In this document: positions 34,274 through 42,610 of the stretch, piece after piece | Position numbering within the stretch: the stretch's first letter is position 1 | How the letters are laid out: each line of letters starts with the position of its first letter | Assembly (NCBI GenBank): GCA_964631235.1 | Contig: CAZVZX010000005.1 | Span: 1 to 64,000, forward strand | Length of the DNA stretch: 64,000 bases | Reading direction: 5' to 3' | DNA from: JARKPK01 sp964631235 | Lineage (GTDB): Bacteria; Planctomycetota; Planctomycetia; Pirellulales; Thermoguttaceae | Translations under genes and position numbers: made by a program | The notes under the pieces: generated by a model | Told to the model about the DNA's origin: nothing | The model's database searches: none | The model's input: only the letters and a program-made list of their open reading frames with translations

Positions 34274-34347
34274 GTCCTTGTTCTTTCGTCCAAGACGGTT
34301 TGTCGCCGCGCCTCGTTCGCCTCCGTATTGCGCGAGGGATCGCGTTT

Positions 34348-34366
34348 GCTTATTTGGCCATTACGC
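34348..34366. promoter_or_regulatory. Degenerate ArsR-box upstream of the permease
   Basis: GCTTATTTGGCC at 34348-34359 matches the left half and spacer of the perfect palindrome at 34799-34818 (spacer GGCC instead of AGCC). The right half here, ATTACGCC, is degenerate. It sits in the 114-bp gap between arsR and the permease, where a second promoter for the downstream genes would be. Confidence 0.45.
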
Positions 34367-34387
34367 CAAGTATCACAACAAAAAAAA

Positions 34388-34720
34388 TCACGCCCGGGCG
34401 GAGGACATCCCGCGGCGGCTCCGCACGTCGCACCGGATAACCCCCTCGATGCAGTCGAAGAAGTTCGAAACGCACTGCACGCGCAGCCGGTAGAACACCT
34501 GTTGCCCCCGTTTTTCGTCTTCGACAAGGCCCGCATTCTTCAAAATCGACAGATGCCGCGAAATGGTGGACATATCGACGCCGACCATTTCCGTCAGCTC
34601 GCAAACGCAGCGTTCGCCCTTTTGGGCTAACTCATCAACGATGAACAAACGGGTCGGATGGGCCATTGCCTTGACGATCCTCGCCCGCAATTCGTATTTG
34701 GCTTTCAATTCGCTTTTCAT
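34388..34720 (-). CDS. ArsR/SmtB-family metal-responsive repressor
   Basis: A 110-residue winged-helix repressor. It contains AMAHPTRLFIVDEL, then the arsenic-binding type ERCVCELTEMVG (C-x-C pair in the recognition-helix region), STISRHLSILKNAGLVEDEK and a wing at GQQVFYRL. The C-terminus VQCVSNFFDCIEGVIRC carries further cysteines that could complete a metal site. ArsR proteins leave DNA when bound by As(III) or Sb(III). A perfect palindrome lies 78-98 bp upstream of its start, so self-regulation is likely. The start at ATG 34720 has only a weak ribosome-binding site. It heads the permease-to-ArsG group. Confidence 0.88.
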   Translation of the reverse strand: MKSELKAKYELRARIVKAMAHPTRLFIVDELAQKGERCVCELTEMVGVDMSTISRHLSILKNAGLVEDEKRGQQVFYRLRVQCVSNFFDCIEGVIRCDVRSRRGMSSARA

Positions 34721-34798
34721 CGTGATTGACGGCCTGCTGAGTTCGGTTGCGGGTCGAAAACCAAGGGCTTTGCATAAGCTATCGGCCCGCGAATACTT

Positions 34799-34818
34799 GC
34801 TTATTTAGCCAAATAAGC
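34799..34818. promoter_or_regulatory. Palindromic ArsR operator
   Basis: GCTTATTT-AGCC-AAATAAGC is a perfect inverted repeat of 8-bp arms with a 4-bp spacer. It is strikingly AT-rich in GC-rich surroundings and lies between the acr3 stop (34899) and the arsR start (34720). The shape and position fit an ArsR/SmtB operator overlapping the arsR promoter. Confidence 0.75.
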
Positions 34819-34898
34819 ATTTTCTTGTCAAGCCCAAAAAACGCAAATTCGTCCGCTGACCGCATTCGCCTTGCCCCGCTTGCCCAAGACCGAGACGA

Positions 34899-35990
34899 TT
34901 ACCCGGTTTCGCCAAAGTACTTTCGCCGGAAGTAAAGCGCCACATTGACCAGCCCGATCATCACCGGCACCTCGACCAGCGGACCGATCACCGCCGCAAA
35001 TGCCGCACCGTGATGAATGGTGAACACGGCCACGGCCACCGCGATGGCCAGCTCGAAGTTGTTGCTGGCCGCGGTAAACGCCAAGGTCGTCGTTTGCCCA
35101 TACGTCGCCCCAACTTTGCGGCCCATGTAGAAGCTCACCAAGAACATCACCACAAAGTAGATCAGCAAGGGCACCGCCACACCGACGACGTGCAGCGGCC
35201 GCGCCACGATCTTCTCGCCCTGAAGGCTGAACATTACGACGATTGTAAAGAGCAGGGCCACCAGCGTAATCGGGCTGATTTTCGGCAGGAACCGCTGCTC
35301 GTACCACTCGGCGCCCTTCGCCCGCATCAGTACGAATCGCGTGAGCATGCCCGCCACGAACGGAATACCCAAGTAAATCATCACGCTCTTGGCGATCTGG
35401 CCGACGGTAACATTCACCTCGACGCCTTTCAGCCCCAACAGCGGCGGCAGCACCGTGATGAACAGGTACGCATAGATGCTGTAGAAAAACACTTGAAACA
35501 CGCTGTTGAACGCCACCAAGCCGGCCGCGTACTCGGCGTCACCTTTCGCCAAGGCATTCCAAACGATCACCATGGCGATACATCGAGCCAAGCCGATCAA
35601 GATCAGGCCGACAAGATACTGCGCAAAGATCGGCTCCCCCGGATCCAGCGCAGGAAAGAGCAACCCCATGAACAAAACGGCCAACACAAACATTAGGATC
35701 GGCCCGATCACCCAATTCTGCACCAGCGATAGCCCGAGCACCTTCACGTTGCGAAAGACATCGGGCAACTCCTCGTACTTCACTTTGGCCAGCGGCGGAT
35801 ACATCATCAGAATCAAACCCAATGCGATCGGGATGCTCGTCGTCGCGTCCAACTTGAACCCGTCGAGCCACTGGGCCGTTTCCGGCGAAAGCCGCCCCCA
35901 ACCGATGCCGACGACCATTGCCGCAAAGATCCAAAGGGTCAGATACCGATCGAGAAACGATAGGTTCTTGGATGTTGCCGATTCGCTCAT
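34899..35990 (-). CDS. acr3: Arsenite efflux transporter ACR3
   Basis: A 363-residue protein with ten predicted helices that exports arsenite. Diagnostic sequence includes LILIGLARCIAMVIVWNALA with the essential cysteine (about residue 140), then GDAEYAAGLVAFNSVFQVF, GIPFVAGMLTRF and TLAFTAASNNFELAIAVAVA with the second conserved membrane region (about 310). The full length matches the family. GGGGA precedes ATGATG; the start is 35990 or 35993, and a TTG at 36008 is less likely. It follows arsC by about 225 bp, a gap that includes a 16-bp tandem duplication. Confidence 0.93.
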   Translation of the reverse strand: MSESATSKNLSFLDRYLTLWIFAAMVVGIGWGRLSPETAQWLDGFKLDATTSIPIALGLILMMYPPLAKVKYEELPDVFRNVKVLGLSLVQNWVIGPILMFVLAVLFMGLLFPALDPGEPIFAQYLVGLILIGLARCIAMVIVWNALAKGDAEYAAGLVAFNSVFQVFFYSIYAYLFITVLPPLLGLKGVEVNVTVGQIAKSVMIYLGIPFVAGMLTRFVLMRAKGAEWYEQRFLPKISPITLVALLFTIVVMFSLQGEKIVARPLHVVGVAVPLLIYFVVMFLVSFYMGRKVGATYGQTTTLAFTAASNNFELAIAVAVAVFTIHHGAAFAAVIGPLVEVPVMIGLVNVALYFRRKYFGETG

Positions 35991-36177
35991 CATTTTCCCC
36001 AAGGTCAAGACAAACGCTTAGTCAGTACTACGCCACCACACAACAAGCCGCAGTTCACCCGCGAACGATCGCCGCTGCCTCGGCCCGACCACATCGCGCG
36101 TGATCTGGCGGACTTGGATGATTCGCACGAACAGCGGCGAGGGCCGGTGCAGCCGCCGGCGAACGTTGGAGCACCAT

Positions 36178-36209
36178 TAACATAACACTCCGGTAACATA
36201 ACACTCCGG
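36178..36209. repeat. Perfect 16-bp tandem duplication between arsC and acr3
   Basis: TAACATAACACTCCGG occurs twice back to back (36178-36193 and 36194-36209). It starts 7 bp downstream of the arsC stop region, in the untranslated leader of acr3. Identical copies suggest a recent duplication or a functional site pair. Confidence 0.8.
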
Positions 36210-36216
36210 GACGTCG

Positions 36217-36654
36217 CTACCCTGCCAGGTTCAAACCTGCAAGCCATTGCCGAATCCGTTCGTCGATCTGGTCTCGCACCTGGCGAAAGGCCGCCAGTTG
36301 CTCCACGGGCGAGCTGGCGACCGCTGCCGGATCGTCGAACGGCCAATAATGTCGCTCGCCAGGGCCGGGAAAGATTCGCGGGCAGTTCTTCTCGACGTTT
36401 TCGCAAACGATGAACAAGTGATGAGCCGTCAGCTTTCCGAGATATTCCTGAACGCTTTTCGAACGCTGTCCGGTCGTGTCGATGCCCACCTCAGCCATCA
36501 CCCGCGCAACCATCGGATGCACTTCGTCGGGCTGCAACCCGGCACTGTAAACGTTGAACCGCTCGCCGACATACTTGCGGAACAGCGCCTCGGCGATCTG
36601 GCTGCGGGCCGAATTCCGCGTACAAAGAATCAAAATGTTCTGACGTTCAGCCAC
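36217..36654 (-). CDS. arsC: Arsenate reductase, thioredoxin-coupled type
   Basis: A 145-residue enzyme of the low-molecular-weight phosphatase fold that reduces arsenate to arsenite. The P-loop ILILCTRNSARSQIAEALF (first catalytic cysteine at about residue 11) and CENVEKNCPRIFPG (second and third redox cysteines, about 84 and 91) are those of thioredoxin-dependent ArsC. HYWPFDDPA supplies the general acid aspartate region. The start is GTG at 36654 with GAAAGGGG upstream. It begins 13 bp after the stop of arsR at 36668, so the two are co-transcribed, with acr3 next. Confidence 0.93.
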   Translation of the reverse strand: MAERQNILILCTRNSARSQIAEALFRKYVGERFNVYSAGLQPDEVHPMVARVMAEVGIDTTGQRSKSVQEYLGKLTAHHLFIVCENVEKNCPRIFPGPGERHYWPFDDPAAVASSPVEQLAAFRQVRDQIDERIRQWLAGLNLAG

Positions 36655-36667
36655 CGCTCTACCCCTT

Positions 36668-37054
36668 TCACTTGCTCGCCGCCGACGCGCACGCCCGACT
36701 CTGCCGCCGACAGAGTTCGTCGCGATCGAGCTTGAGAATCCGGCTCAGCAATTTGTCGTCCTTAGCCGAGTCGGGCAATCGCCCGTAGGCCCTGCACACC
36801 ACGTCGGCAATCGCCCGTGCCGCAGGGGACGATCCGAAACCGGCAGCGCGGTAGTAGATCCATCGGCCTTCCTTGCGGCTTTCGACGAGCTGCGCCTGAT
36901 GAAGGATCGACAGATGTTTCGACACAGTGGACTGTGCCAAACCCAGAAGCTCGACCACTTGACACACGCAAAGCTCTTGCCGCCGCACGGCCCAGAGAAT
37001 CCGCACCCGATTCTCATCGGCCACGGCCTTCAATGCTGCAATCAGTTCGCGCAT
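36668..37054 (-). CDS. arsR: ArsR-family repressor at the head of the arsC-acr3 operon
   Basis: A 128-residue winged-helix protein: ALKAVADENRVRILWAV, then the arsenic-sensing RQELCVCQVVELLGL (C-x-C), AQSTVSKHLSILHQAQLV and the wing GRWIYYRA. The C-terminus contains DELCRRQSRAC. It has a different C-terminal tail from the ArsR at 34388, so the two probably regulate separate promoters. GAGGTG lies 6 nt before the ATG at 37054. The AT-rich candidate operator at 37261-37286 is about 205 bp upstream. Confidence 0.9.
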   Translation of the reverse strand: MRELIAALKAVADENRVRILWAVRRQELCVCQVVELLGLAQSTVSKHLSILHQAQLVESRKEGRWIYYRAAGFGSSPAARAIADVVCRAYGRLPDSAKDDKLLSRILKLDRDELCRRQSRACASAASK

Positions 37055-37671
37055 TCAATCCACCTCGCCGTTGGCCATGCCCGCAGAAATCGTGTCCAAC
37101 GCACACATGCCCTTATATGCGTCGCATCGAGGCGCGACTGCGTTCTTCCGCCCTCCGGAATCCCATTGACTGCGGAGTAACCGGTGCCCCCTTTTTCGCT
37201 CATCGAAACGTTCGGTTCGCTTTTTCTCGCCACGTACGGATCGCGTTCGAATGAAATGTCATATCGCCATATAACGAAATATATCGGCCAACCGAAAATC
37301 GGTCAACAGGCGTTGTCTCCCTGGGGCCATAGCTGTTGACCACGAGAGCTTTCGCTCCGTCTTCCGAAGGCGTTCACGGGCACCGTCTTGCCGCTGTCTT
37401 GCGACGCGGAACGCCTTTCTCCTCATGGGGTGCCGAGCAATCGAAAACGCAGCATCAGGCCCAATCCTTCGGCCCATCGCGGGCGAAGATCGGCAACCGC
37501 GGCAGTTGCTCGATAACGTGAGATTTTCGGGTGCCGTTGCGCTGCTTTCCGCCGGCGGTGGTTTTCGGTAAAATGGCGGTTTCTTCGAGTATCGCGGCAG
37601 CCTTCTGAGGCTTCGCCGAGTTGACGGAGTGCGGGGCAAAGCAGGTTCTTGCACGGCGGGAGAGGCTCGTC
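37055..37671. other. Divergent promoter region between arsR and the YhaM-type gene
   Basis: No gene is seen. The region holds the AT-rich ArsR operator candidate (37261-37286). At its right end, GGGAGAGG forms the ribosome-binding site of the gene at 37672. Confidence 0.5.
37261..37286. promoter_or_regulatory. Candidate ArsR operator upstream of arsR-arsC-acr3
   Basis: ATATCG occurs at 37261-37266 and again at 37281-37286, 20 bp apart (about two helical turns). CATATAACGAAATAT lies between them. It is a sharp AT-rich island in GC-rich DNA. Symmetry is imperfect, so this is weaker than the 34799 site, and its distance from the arsR start (about 205 bp) is larger than usual. Confidence 0.35.
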
Positions 37672-38646
37672 ATGTCGCGTCGTTATGTCGCCCAGTTGAC
37701 CCAACAGGAGGACGTGGACGAGGTTTTCCTGGTCTCGGAAAAGCAATTGCGGCCGAACCGCAACGGCAACTTGTACTTGCAATTCGAGCTCTCCGATCGC
37801 ACCGGCTCGATCAGCGCGCGCATGTGGAACGCCGACGAACCGCTCTACCGCTCGTTCGACAACGGCGACTTCGTCCAAGTGGAAGGGACCACGCAGCTAT
37901 TTCAGGGGGCAGTGCAGCTGATCGTCAAGCACATCGCCAAGGTCGATCCCGCGTCCGTCGATCACGACGATTTCACGCCGGTCAATGCCGTGGCGGTCGA
38001 TGCCTTGCAACGCCGCTTGGCCGAGATGCTGCGCGCCATGCGCGATCCGTCGTTGCGAAACTTGGCCGAGTGCTATCTGATGGACGCCGCCCTAATGGAC
38101 AAACTGGCCGCGGCCCCAGCCGGAATCAAGCACCATCATGCCTACCGCGGCGGGCTGATCGAGCATACCGTGTCGCTGATGGAGTTGGTGCTGCGCATCG
38201 CCCCGCTCTACCCACAGATTGATTGCGATTTGTTGTTGATGGGGGCGTTTCTCCACGACCTGGGCAAAGTGGACGAATTGAGCTACGACCGTGATTTCGG
38301 ATACACCGACGAGGGCCAGTTGATCGGCCATCTGATCATGGGCGTTGAAACGCTCAACGAGAAATTGGCCGAGGCCGAACGCCTGGCGGGCGAACCCTTT
38401 CCGGAAGAGACCGCGTTGCGTCTGAAACACATGCTCATCAGCCATCACGGCGAATACGATTTCGGAAGCCCGAAGCTGCCGATGACCGTCGAAGCCATGG
38501 CGCTGTATTGCCTCGACTTCCTCGATGCCAAGGTGAATGCGTTTTGCGGGCTACTCCGCGACGATCCGAATAAGGACAGCACGTGGACCAACTTCCACCC
38601 GCAGCACAATCGCAAGCTCTACAAGGGCAAGCCCAAACCGGCGTAG
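37672..38646 (+). CDS. 3'-5' exoribonuclease, YhaM type (OB-fold plus HD domain)
   Basis: A 324-residue protein. An N-terminal OB-fold (about 1-95: VDEVFLVSEKQLRPNRNG, LYLQFELSDRTGSISARMWN) is followed by an HD domain (about 140-310). The metal-binding motifs are HHHAYRGGLIEHTVSLMEL, AFLHDLGKVDEL and LISHHGEYDFGSPKLPMTVE, then DFLDAKVNAF, all in YhaM order. YhaM-type enzymes degrade RNA and single-stranded DNA from the 3' end. The ATG at 37672 has GGGAGAGG upstream. The next gene starts 5 bp after the stop, so it is coupled to the O-antigen-ligase-like gene although the functions seem unrelated. Confidence 0.87.
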   Translation: MSRRYVAQLTQQEDVDEVFLVSEKQLRPNRNGNLYLQFELSDRTGSISARMWNADEPLYRSFDNGDFVQVEGTTQLFQGAVQLIVKHIAKVDPASVDHDDFTPVNAVAVDALQRRLAEMLRAMRDPSLRNLAECYLMDAALMDKLAAAPAGIKHHHAYRGGLIEHTVSLMELVLRIAPLYPQIDCDLLLMGAFLHDLGKVDELSYDRDFGYTDEGQLIGHLIMGVETLNEKLAEAERLAGEPFPEETALRLKHMLISHHGEYDFGSPKLPMTVEAMALYCLDFLDAKVNAFCGLLRDDPNKDSTWTNFHPQHNRKLYKGKPKPA

Positions 38647-38651
38647 CGACG

Positions 38652-41096
38652 ATGCATTGGCCGCCGGTGGCTGCGGCCGCTTTGTTGATCGTTACGTGCC
38701 TAACGCCGGCCGAGTCGTTGCGGTGGGGCGATGGGCTGCCCGCTGCAATTCTTTGGCTCCTCCTTCCGGCGTTGGTCTTGCTGTTTGCGATCGGCAAGCC
38801 GTTTCGGCTCTGGCGGCTGCATCCTGCCGACGGGGCGGCGCTGGCCGTGTTCCTTTGGCATTCAATAGCCGCCGCCGTTGCCGCGATCGACGGCATGCCG
38901 CGTACCGCCATCAACGCGCTGTGGCTTTGGCTGGGGTTGGGGGCTTGCTATCTTTGCGTCCGCCAAGTGACGCAATCCCCGCGCACCGCCCGATTGCTCG
39001 TGGCGGTGATGTGCTCGCTGGCTGCGGCCGAGTCGGTGTTGGGTTGTTACCAAACGCTTTGGGGCATCCCCTCGGCGCGCGCCGAGTTTGCGGCCGGCAC
39101 GCGCTCGCTCGCAGGCATCGGGCTGAATGTTCCCGACGACTCGCCCGTCCGGTTGCTCTTCGAGGCGAGACTCGGCGGCAACGAGCCCCTCGGCACGTTC
39201 ACACTGACCAACTCGCTGGCCGGCTGGCTCGCGCCGTGGATCGTGCTGCTCGTATGGATTGTCGGCGATGCTGCGAGGGTGCTTTGGAAACCGTCGGATT
39301 CAACCTCTGAAACCAATCGGCGCCGAAAGAGCAACAACCGGCGCTTAGGCTCCCCGCCCTCGCATCTTGATCCTGCCGCTTTGGCGCGGGTTGCCGGGCT
39401 AACCGCGGTTCTCGCTGTTGCGGTTTTCACGTTGGTTCGAACGGGTAGCCGCACGGGGCTGGCCGCCACGTGCATCGGCGTTGGTCTGTTAGCTGTTCCT
39501 TGGGCTCGTCATGCGTGGAGGTCGCGGGTCGCCTCGAAACGATTGCTTATTGTCGGCGGCTCGCTCGTCATTGCCGGGGCATTCATTTTCGCAGCGATCT
39601 CGGGCGGAGTTGCGGCGTCGTGGAAATCGCTGCAATACCGGTTCGATTATTGGAAGACCACCGTCGCCATCATCGTCGAGCAACCGTGGTTGGGCTGCGG
39701 GCCGGGCCAATTTCAGCAGGCCTACACCGCCGCAAAGCTTCCACCCGCCGGCGAAGAGCCAAGCGATCCCCACAATGCCTTGCTGGAGATTTGGGCAACA
39801 GCCGGAACACCCGCAGCCATTGCGTGGCTCGCGTTTTGCAGCTTGGTCGTGCTGGCCGTGTTTCGTACAAGGCACCGCGCGGAGCAGGCTTCCTCCGATA
39901 GCGGGGCGGACCGATGTGAATCCGGCGATTCCGTACAGTTCCAGAATCTCGATCACCCTCGCGATCCCCGTAGCTTTCGGTGTGCGATCATCGAGTATAT
40001 GCGCGGCACAGCACCCGGCGTGGTTGCACTGCTGCTCGGCTACCTGATTTTCATTCCTGTTTCGTGGATGACCCGGGCTGTTCTCGACGCTGGAATGGTG
40101 TGGGCGAGTCTGCCCGCCGCCCTTGCATGTTTCGCCCTGCTTAGCAGATGGATTCAACGCGGACGACTGCCCGCTTGGGTCGTAGCCGTGGCTTGGGCGG
40201 CCCTAGTAATCAACTTCGCTGCGGCCGGCGGAATCGGGTTTCCCGGCGTGGCCGCTGTTTTTTGGATGCTTGCGGCGGTCTGCCTGAGTCTTGCGCAAGT
40301 CGAATCGCGGGTCGAATCAGCGGAGGATGCGCGATCGACCGACATTCCATCCGAACCGCTCGCTCAGCCGAACAAAGCGGCGAACGAGTTTCCGCACGCG
40401 ACCAGCAGCGGATCAACTGCTTCGCCGCCGACTACGACTGCGTCTGCGCGAACGCCCGCTCGATCAGCAGATGTCCGACCATCGATCATCTGGCCCGCGT
40501 TGGCGATCTCGTTCGGGCTTGTTTACGCCTGTCATGCAACGGCCTACCGCCCCGTTCTCCAATGTTCGGCGGAAATGCTGGCCGCCGAGCGGCTGTCGGC
40601 CGCGGCTGACCCCTTGCCCGCCCTTGCCCGTTGGCAGGCAGCCGTCGCGGCCGACCCGTGGGCGTTCGAGCCGCGGGCGGCGTTGGCGGCCGCCCAATTC
40701 GCCCTTTGGCGCCAGACCCCTCGGGCCGATCGATGGCCGCCGATCCGCGACGCGCTCGATTCGGCCACGGCGCGGGCGGGCAACTGGAGTGCAGCCTGGT
40801 TTTGGAAGGGCCGACTGCTGCTCGATGCCGCGCAAGCCGAAACGGCAGACGGCAAACCGGCAGCCCCCCGCGCAGCAGCTGATGCCGTCGAGGCGTTCCG
40901 ACTTGCGGTGAAGTGCTACCCGGCATCACCGACGAATTGGGCCTATTTAGCAGCGGCCGAGGATCGCCTCGGGCTCGCCGAGGCCCGCCAGACCGCCCGG
41001 CATGCCCTCCGACTCGATGCCGACAATCCCCACCGCGACAAGAAGCTGCCCAATCCGTTGCGACAGACGTTGCAAGCCATTATCGTGAGAGAATGA
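38652..41096 (+). CDS. O-antigen ligase-like polytopic membrane protein with C-terminal TPR-like region
   Basis: A protein of 814 residues. The N-terminal 500 or so residues hold many membrane segments. The Wzy_C/O-antigen ligase signature is present: WLGCGPGQFQQAYTAAKLPP and SDPHNALLEIWATAGTPAAI, around residues 340-390. The preceding periplasmic loop includes NEPLGTFTLTNSLAGWLAP, also typical. A variable Ser/Thr-rich loop (about 555-610) separates the last helices. Residues about 630-814 are Ala-rich helical repeats (LARWQAAVAADPWAFEPRAA, VEAFRLAVKCYPASPTNWAY) of tetratricopeptide type. These proteins polymerise or ligate surface polysaccharide; the substrate is unknown. The stop overlaps the next start (ATGA). 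Confidence 0.78.
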   Translation: MHWPPVAAAALLIVTCLTPAESLRWGDGLPAAILWLLLPALVLLFAIGKPFRLWRLHPADGAALAVFLWHSIAAAVAAIDGMPRTAINALWLWLGLGACYLCVRQVTQSPRTARLLVAVMCSLAAAESVLGCYQTLWGIPSARAEFAAGTRSLAGIGLNVPDDSPVRLLFEARLGGNEPLGTFTLTNSLAGWLAPWIVLLVWIVGDAARVLWKPSDSTSETNRRRKSNNRRLGSPPSHLDPAALARVAGLTAVLAVAVFTLVRTGSRTGLAATCIGVGLLAVPWARHAWRSRVASKRLLIVGGSLVIAGAFIFAAISGGVAASWKSLQYRFDYWKTTVAIIVEQPWLGCGPGQFQQAYTAAKLPPAGEEPSDPHNALLEIWATAGTPAAIAWLAFCSLVVLAVFRTRHRAEQASSDSGADRCESGDSVQFQNLDHPRDPRSFRCAIIEYMRGTAPGVVALLLGYLIFIPVSWMTRAVLDAGMVWASLPAALACFALLSRWIQRGRLPAWVVAVAWAALVINFAAAGGIGFPGVAAVFWMLAAVCLSLAQVESRVESAEDARSTDIPSEPLAQPNKAANEFPHATSSGSTASPPTTTASARTPARSADVRPSIIWPALAISFGLVYACHATAYRPVLQCSAEMLAAERLSAAADPLPALARWQAAVAADPWAFEPRAALAAAQFALWRQTPRADRWPPIRDALDSATARAGNWSAAWFWKGRLLLDAAQAETADGKPAAPRAAADAVEAFRLAVKCYPASPTNWAYLAAAEDRLGLAEARQTARHALRLDADNPHRDKKLPNPLRQTLQAIIVRE

Positions 41097-42253
41097 GGCA
41101 GATTGCAGTTCTGTTCGTCGTCTTGATGCTCGGGGTCGGCAGCGGTGTCGGCCTCGGTTACTGGCGTTTCGCGCGAATCGCGTCGTCCGAACTTTCAGGT
41201 CAGTCGGCAAACGACTCGGAGGGCGAGCGTCCACCTCAGCCAATCGCCGAAGTATCGCACATGGAACACGATTTCGGCGCTCTGAGCCTTGCCGCCACCG
41301 GCGAACACCGGTTTACGGTTCGCAATGTGGGCACGGCACCGCTTCGGCTTCAGGCCGGCGAGACAAGCTGCAAATGCACGGTAAGCCGGATCGAACAACC
41401 CGAGATTCCCCCCGGTGGAACAACCGATGTGCTCGTTCGCTGGAAGGGACTCGATGAACCCGGTCCCTATCGGCAGACGGCGGTCATCCTGACGAACGAT
41501 CCGGGCCGGCCGCGCCTCGTCTTTTCGCTGATCGGGAAGATGGTGGTTGCGGTCCAACTCAAACCGGCCGAGCTCGTTTTCTCACAAATTTCGGCGACGC
41601 AGCCGACGGTCGGACACGTTCGGCTCTATGCCTATCAAAGGCCGACAATCAACATCCTGAGCTGGCAACATGGAGATAATAAAGAAAATGGGCTAATCGA
41701 GTGCCGATGGCAGCCGTTATCCCAAGAAATGCTGCAAGACGAGCCTGACGCCCGTGCTGGGCAGTTGATCGCGGTTGAGCTCAAACCGGGCTTGCCTTCG
41801 GGGCCGTTCGAACAGACAATTCGCTTCGCAACCGATGATCCGGCGGCACCGGCGATTGACTTGCCTATCCGCGGCTACGTGGTCAGCGACATTAGCGTTG
41901 CCGGCCCCGGATGGGACTCTCAGCTCAACTTACTCGATTTAGGCACCATCGACAAACGAAAGGGGCTGCGCCGCAATATCCTGTTGGTTGCCCGCGGACC
42001 GCATCGCGAAACAGTACGGTTTGAATTAGCGGAGGTGCGACCGACGTTTGTTCGCTGCGAAATCGGTTCCCCCCGGGCCATCAACAACGGAGCCGCCTAC
42101 CAAACGCCGATTACCATCGAAGTACCCAAAGACAGCCCGACCGTTAGCTTCGCCGGACCGCGGAGCAGCGAGTTGGGACGAATTGTGTTCCGCACCAATC
42201 ACCCGAATGTGCCTGAGTTCAAGATTTTGCTTAGCCTGACGGTCGAGGAGTGA
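41093..42253 (+). CDS. DUF1573 family exported protein
   Basis: A 386-residue protein. A membrane anchor or signal (QIAVLFVVLMLGVGSGVGLG, about 3-22) is followed by a DUF1573 domain with the hallmark HDFGAL, HRFTVRNVGTAPLRL and GETSCKCTVS (about 55-105). Two more immunoglobulin-like beta-sandwich regions fill the rest, for example SGPFEQTIRFATDDP near residue 240. DUF1573 proteins are abundant in planctomycetes and Bacteroidetes; the role is unknown, and the Cys pair CKC may bind a ligand. The ATG overlaps the previous stop (ATGA), so it is translated together with the O-antigen-ligase-like gene. Confidence 0.8.
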   Translation: MRQIAVLFVVLMLGVGSGVGLGYWRFARIASSELSGQSANDSEGERPPQPIAEVSHMEHDFGALSLAATGEHRFTVRNVGTAPLRLQAGETSCKCTVSRIEQPEIPPGGTTDVLVRWKGLDEPGPYRQTAVILTNDPGRPRLVFSLIGKMVVAVQLKPAELVFSQISATQPTVGHVRLYAYQRPTINILSWQHGDNKENGLIECRWQPLSQEMLQDEPDARAGQLIAVELKPGLPSGPFEQTIRFATDDPAAPAIDLPIRGYVVSDISVAGPGWDSQLNLLDLGTIDKRKGLRRNILLVARGPHRETVRFELAEVRPTFVRCEIGSPRAINNGAAYQTPITIEVPKDSPTVSFAGPRSSELGRIVFRTNHPNVPEFKILLSLTVEE

Positions 42254-42610
42254 TTCCTTTGCGACGGCAACAGTTTCTCGCGCAGCGAAACGTTCGCTCT
42301 CCGCGATGAGAGATTCGCGTTGTCGCTAGATGCAAGACAAGTACAGTCCGAACAGCAAGGAGGCGGCTGTTCGCGCAGCACCGCGGCTTGCCGGGCGTTG
42401 TCCCTATCGAGCGCCATTTGCGTTTTCGCGTTTGATCCGCTTCCTTGCGGAAACAGTCGCTGCTCTCTCGGAAAAGCGGCTGTGGCGCGTTGTTTGATGT
42501 TGTGAGCGATTCGGGTTGGGCGGATGCGCAATGCCGAATGTCGTGCCGATTTCGAGTTCGGCATGAAGAAGCGATTGCTTTGCATCCCCGGCGATTCAAG
42601 GAGGATTGAC
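42254..42610. other. Intergenic gap before the tetrahaem lipoprotein gene
   Basis: No gene is seen. The right end has AAGGAGG 7 nt before a GTG start at 42611. Otherwise nothing is recognised. Confidence 0.45.
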
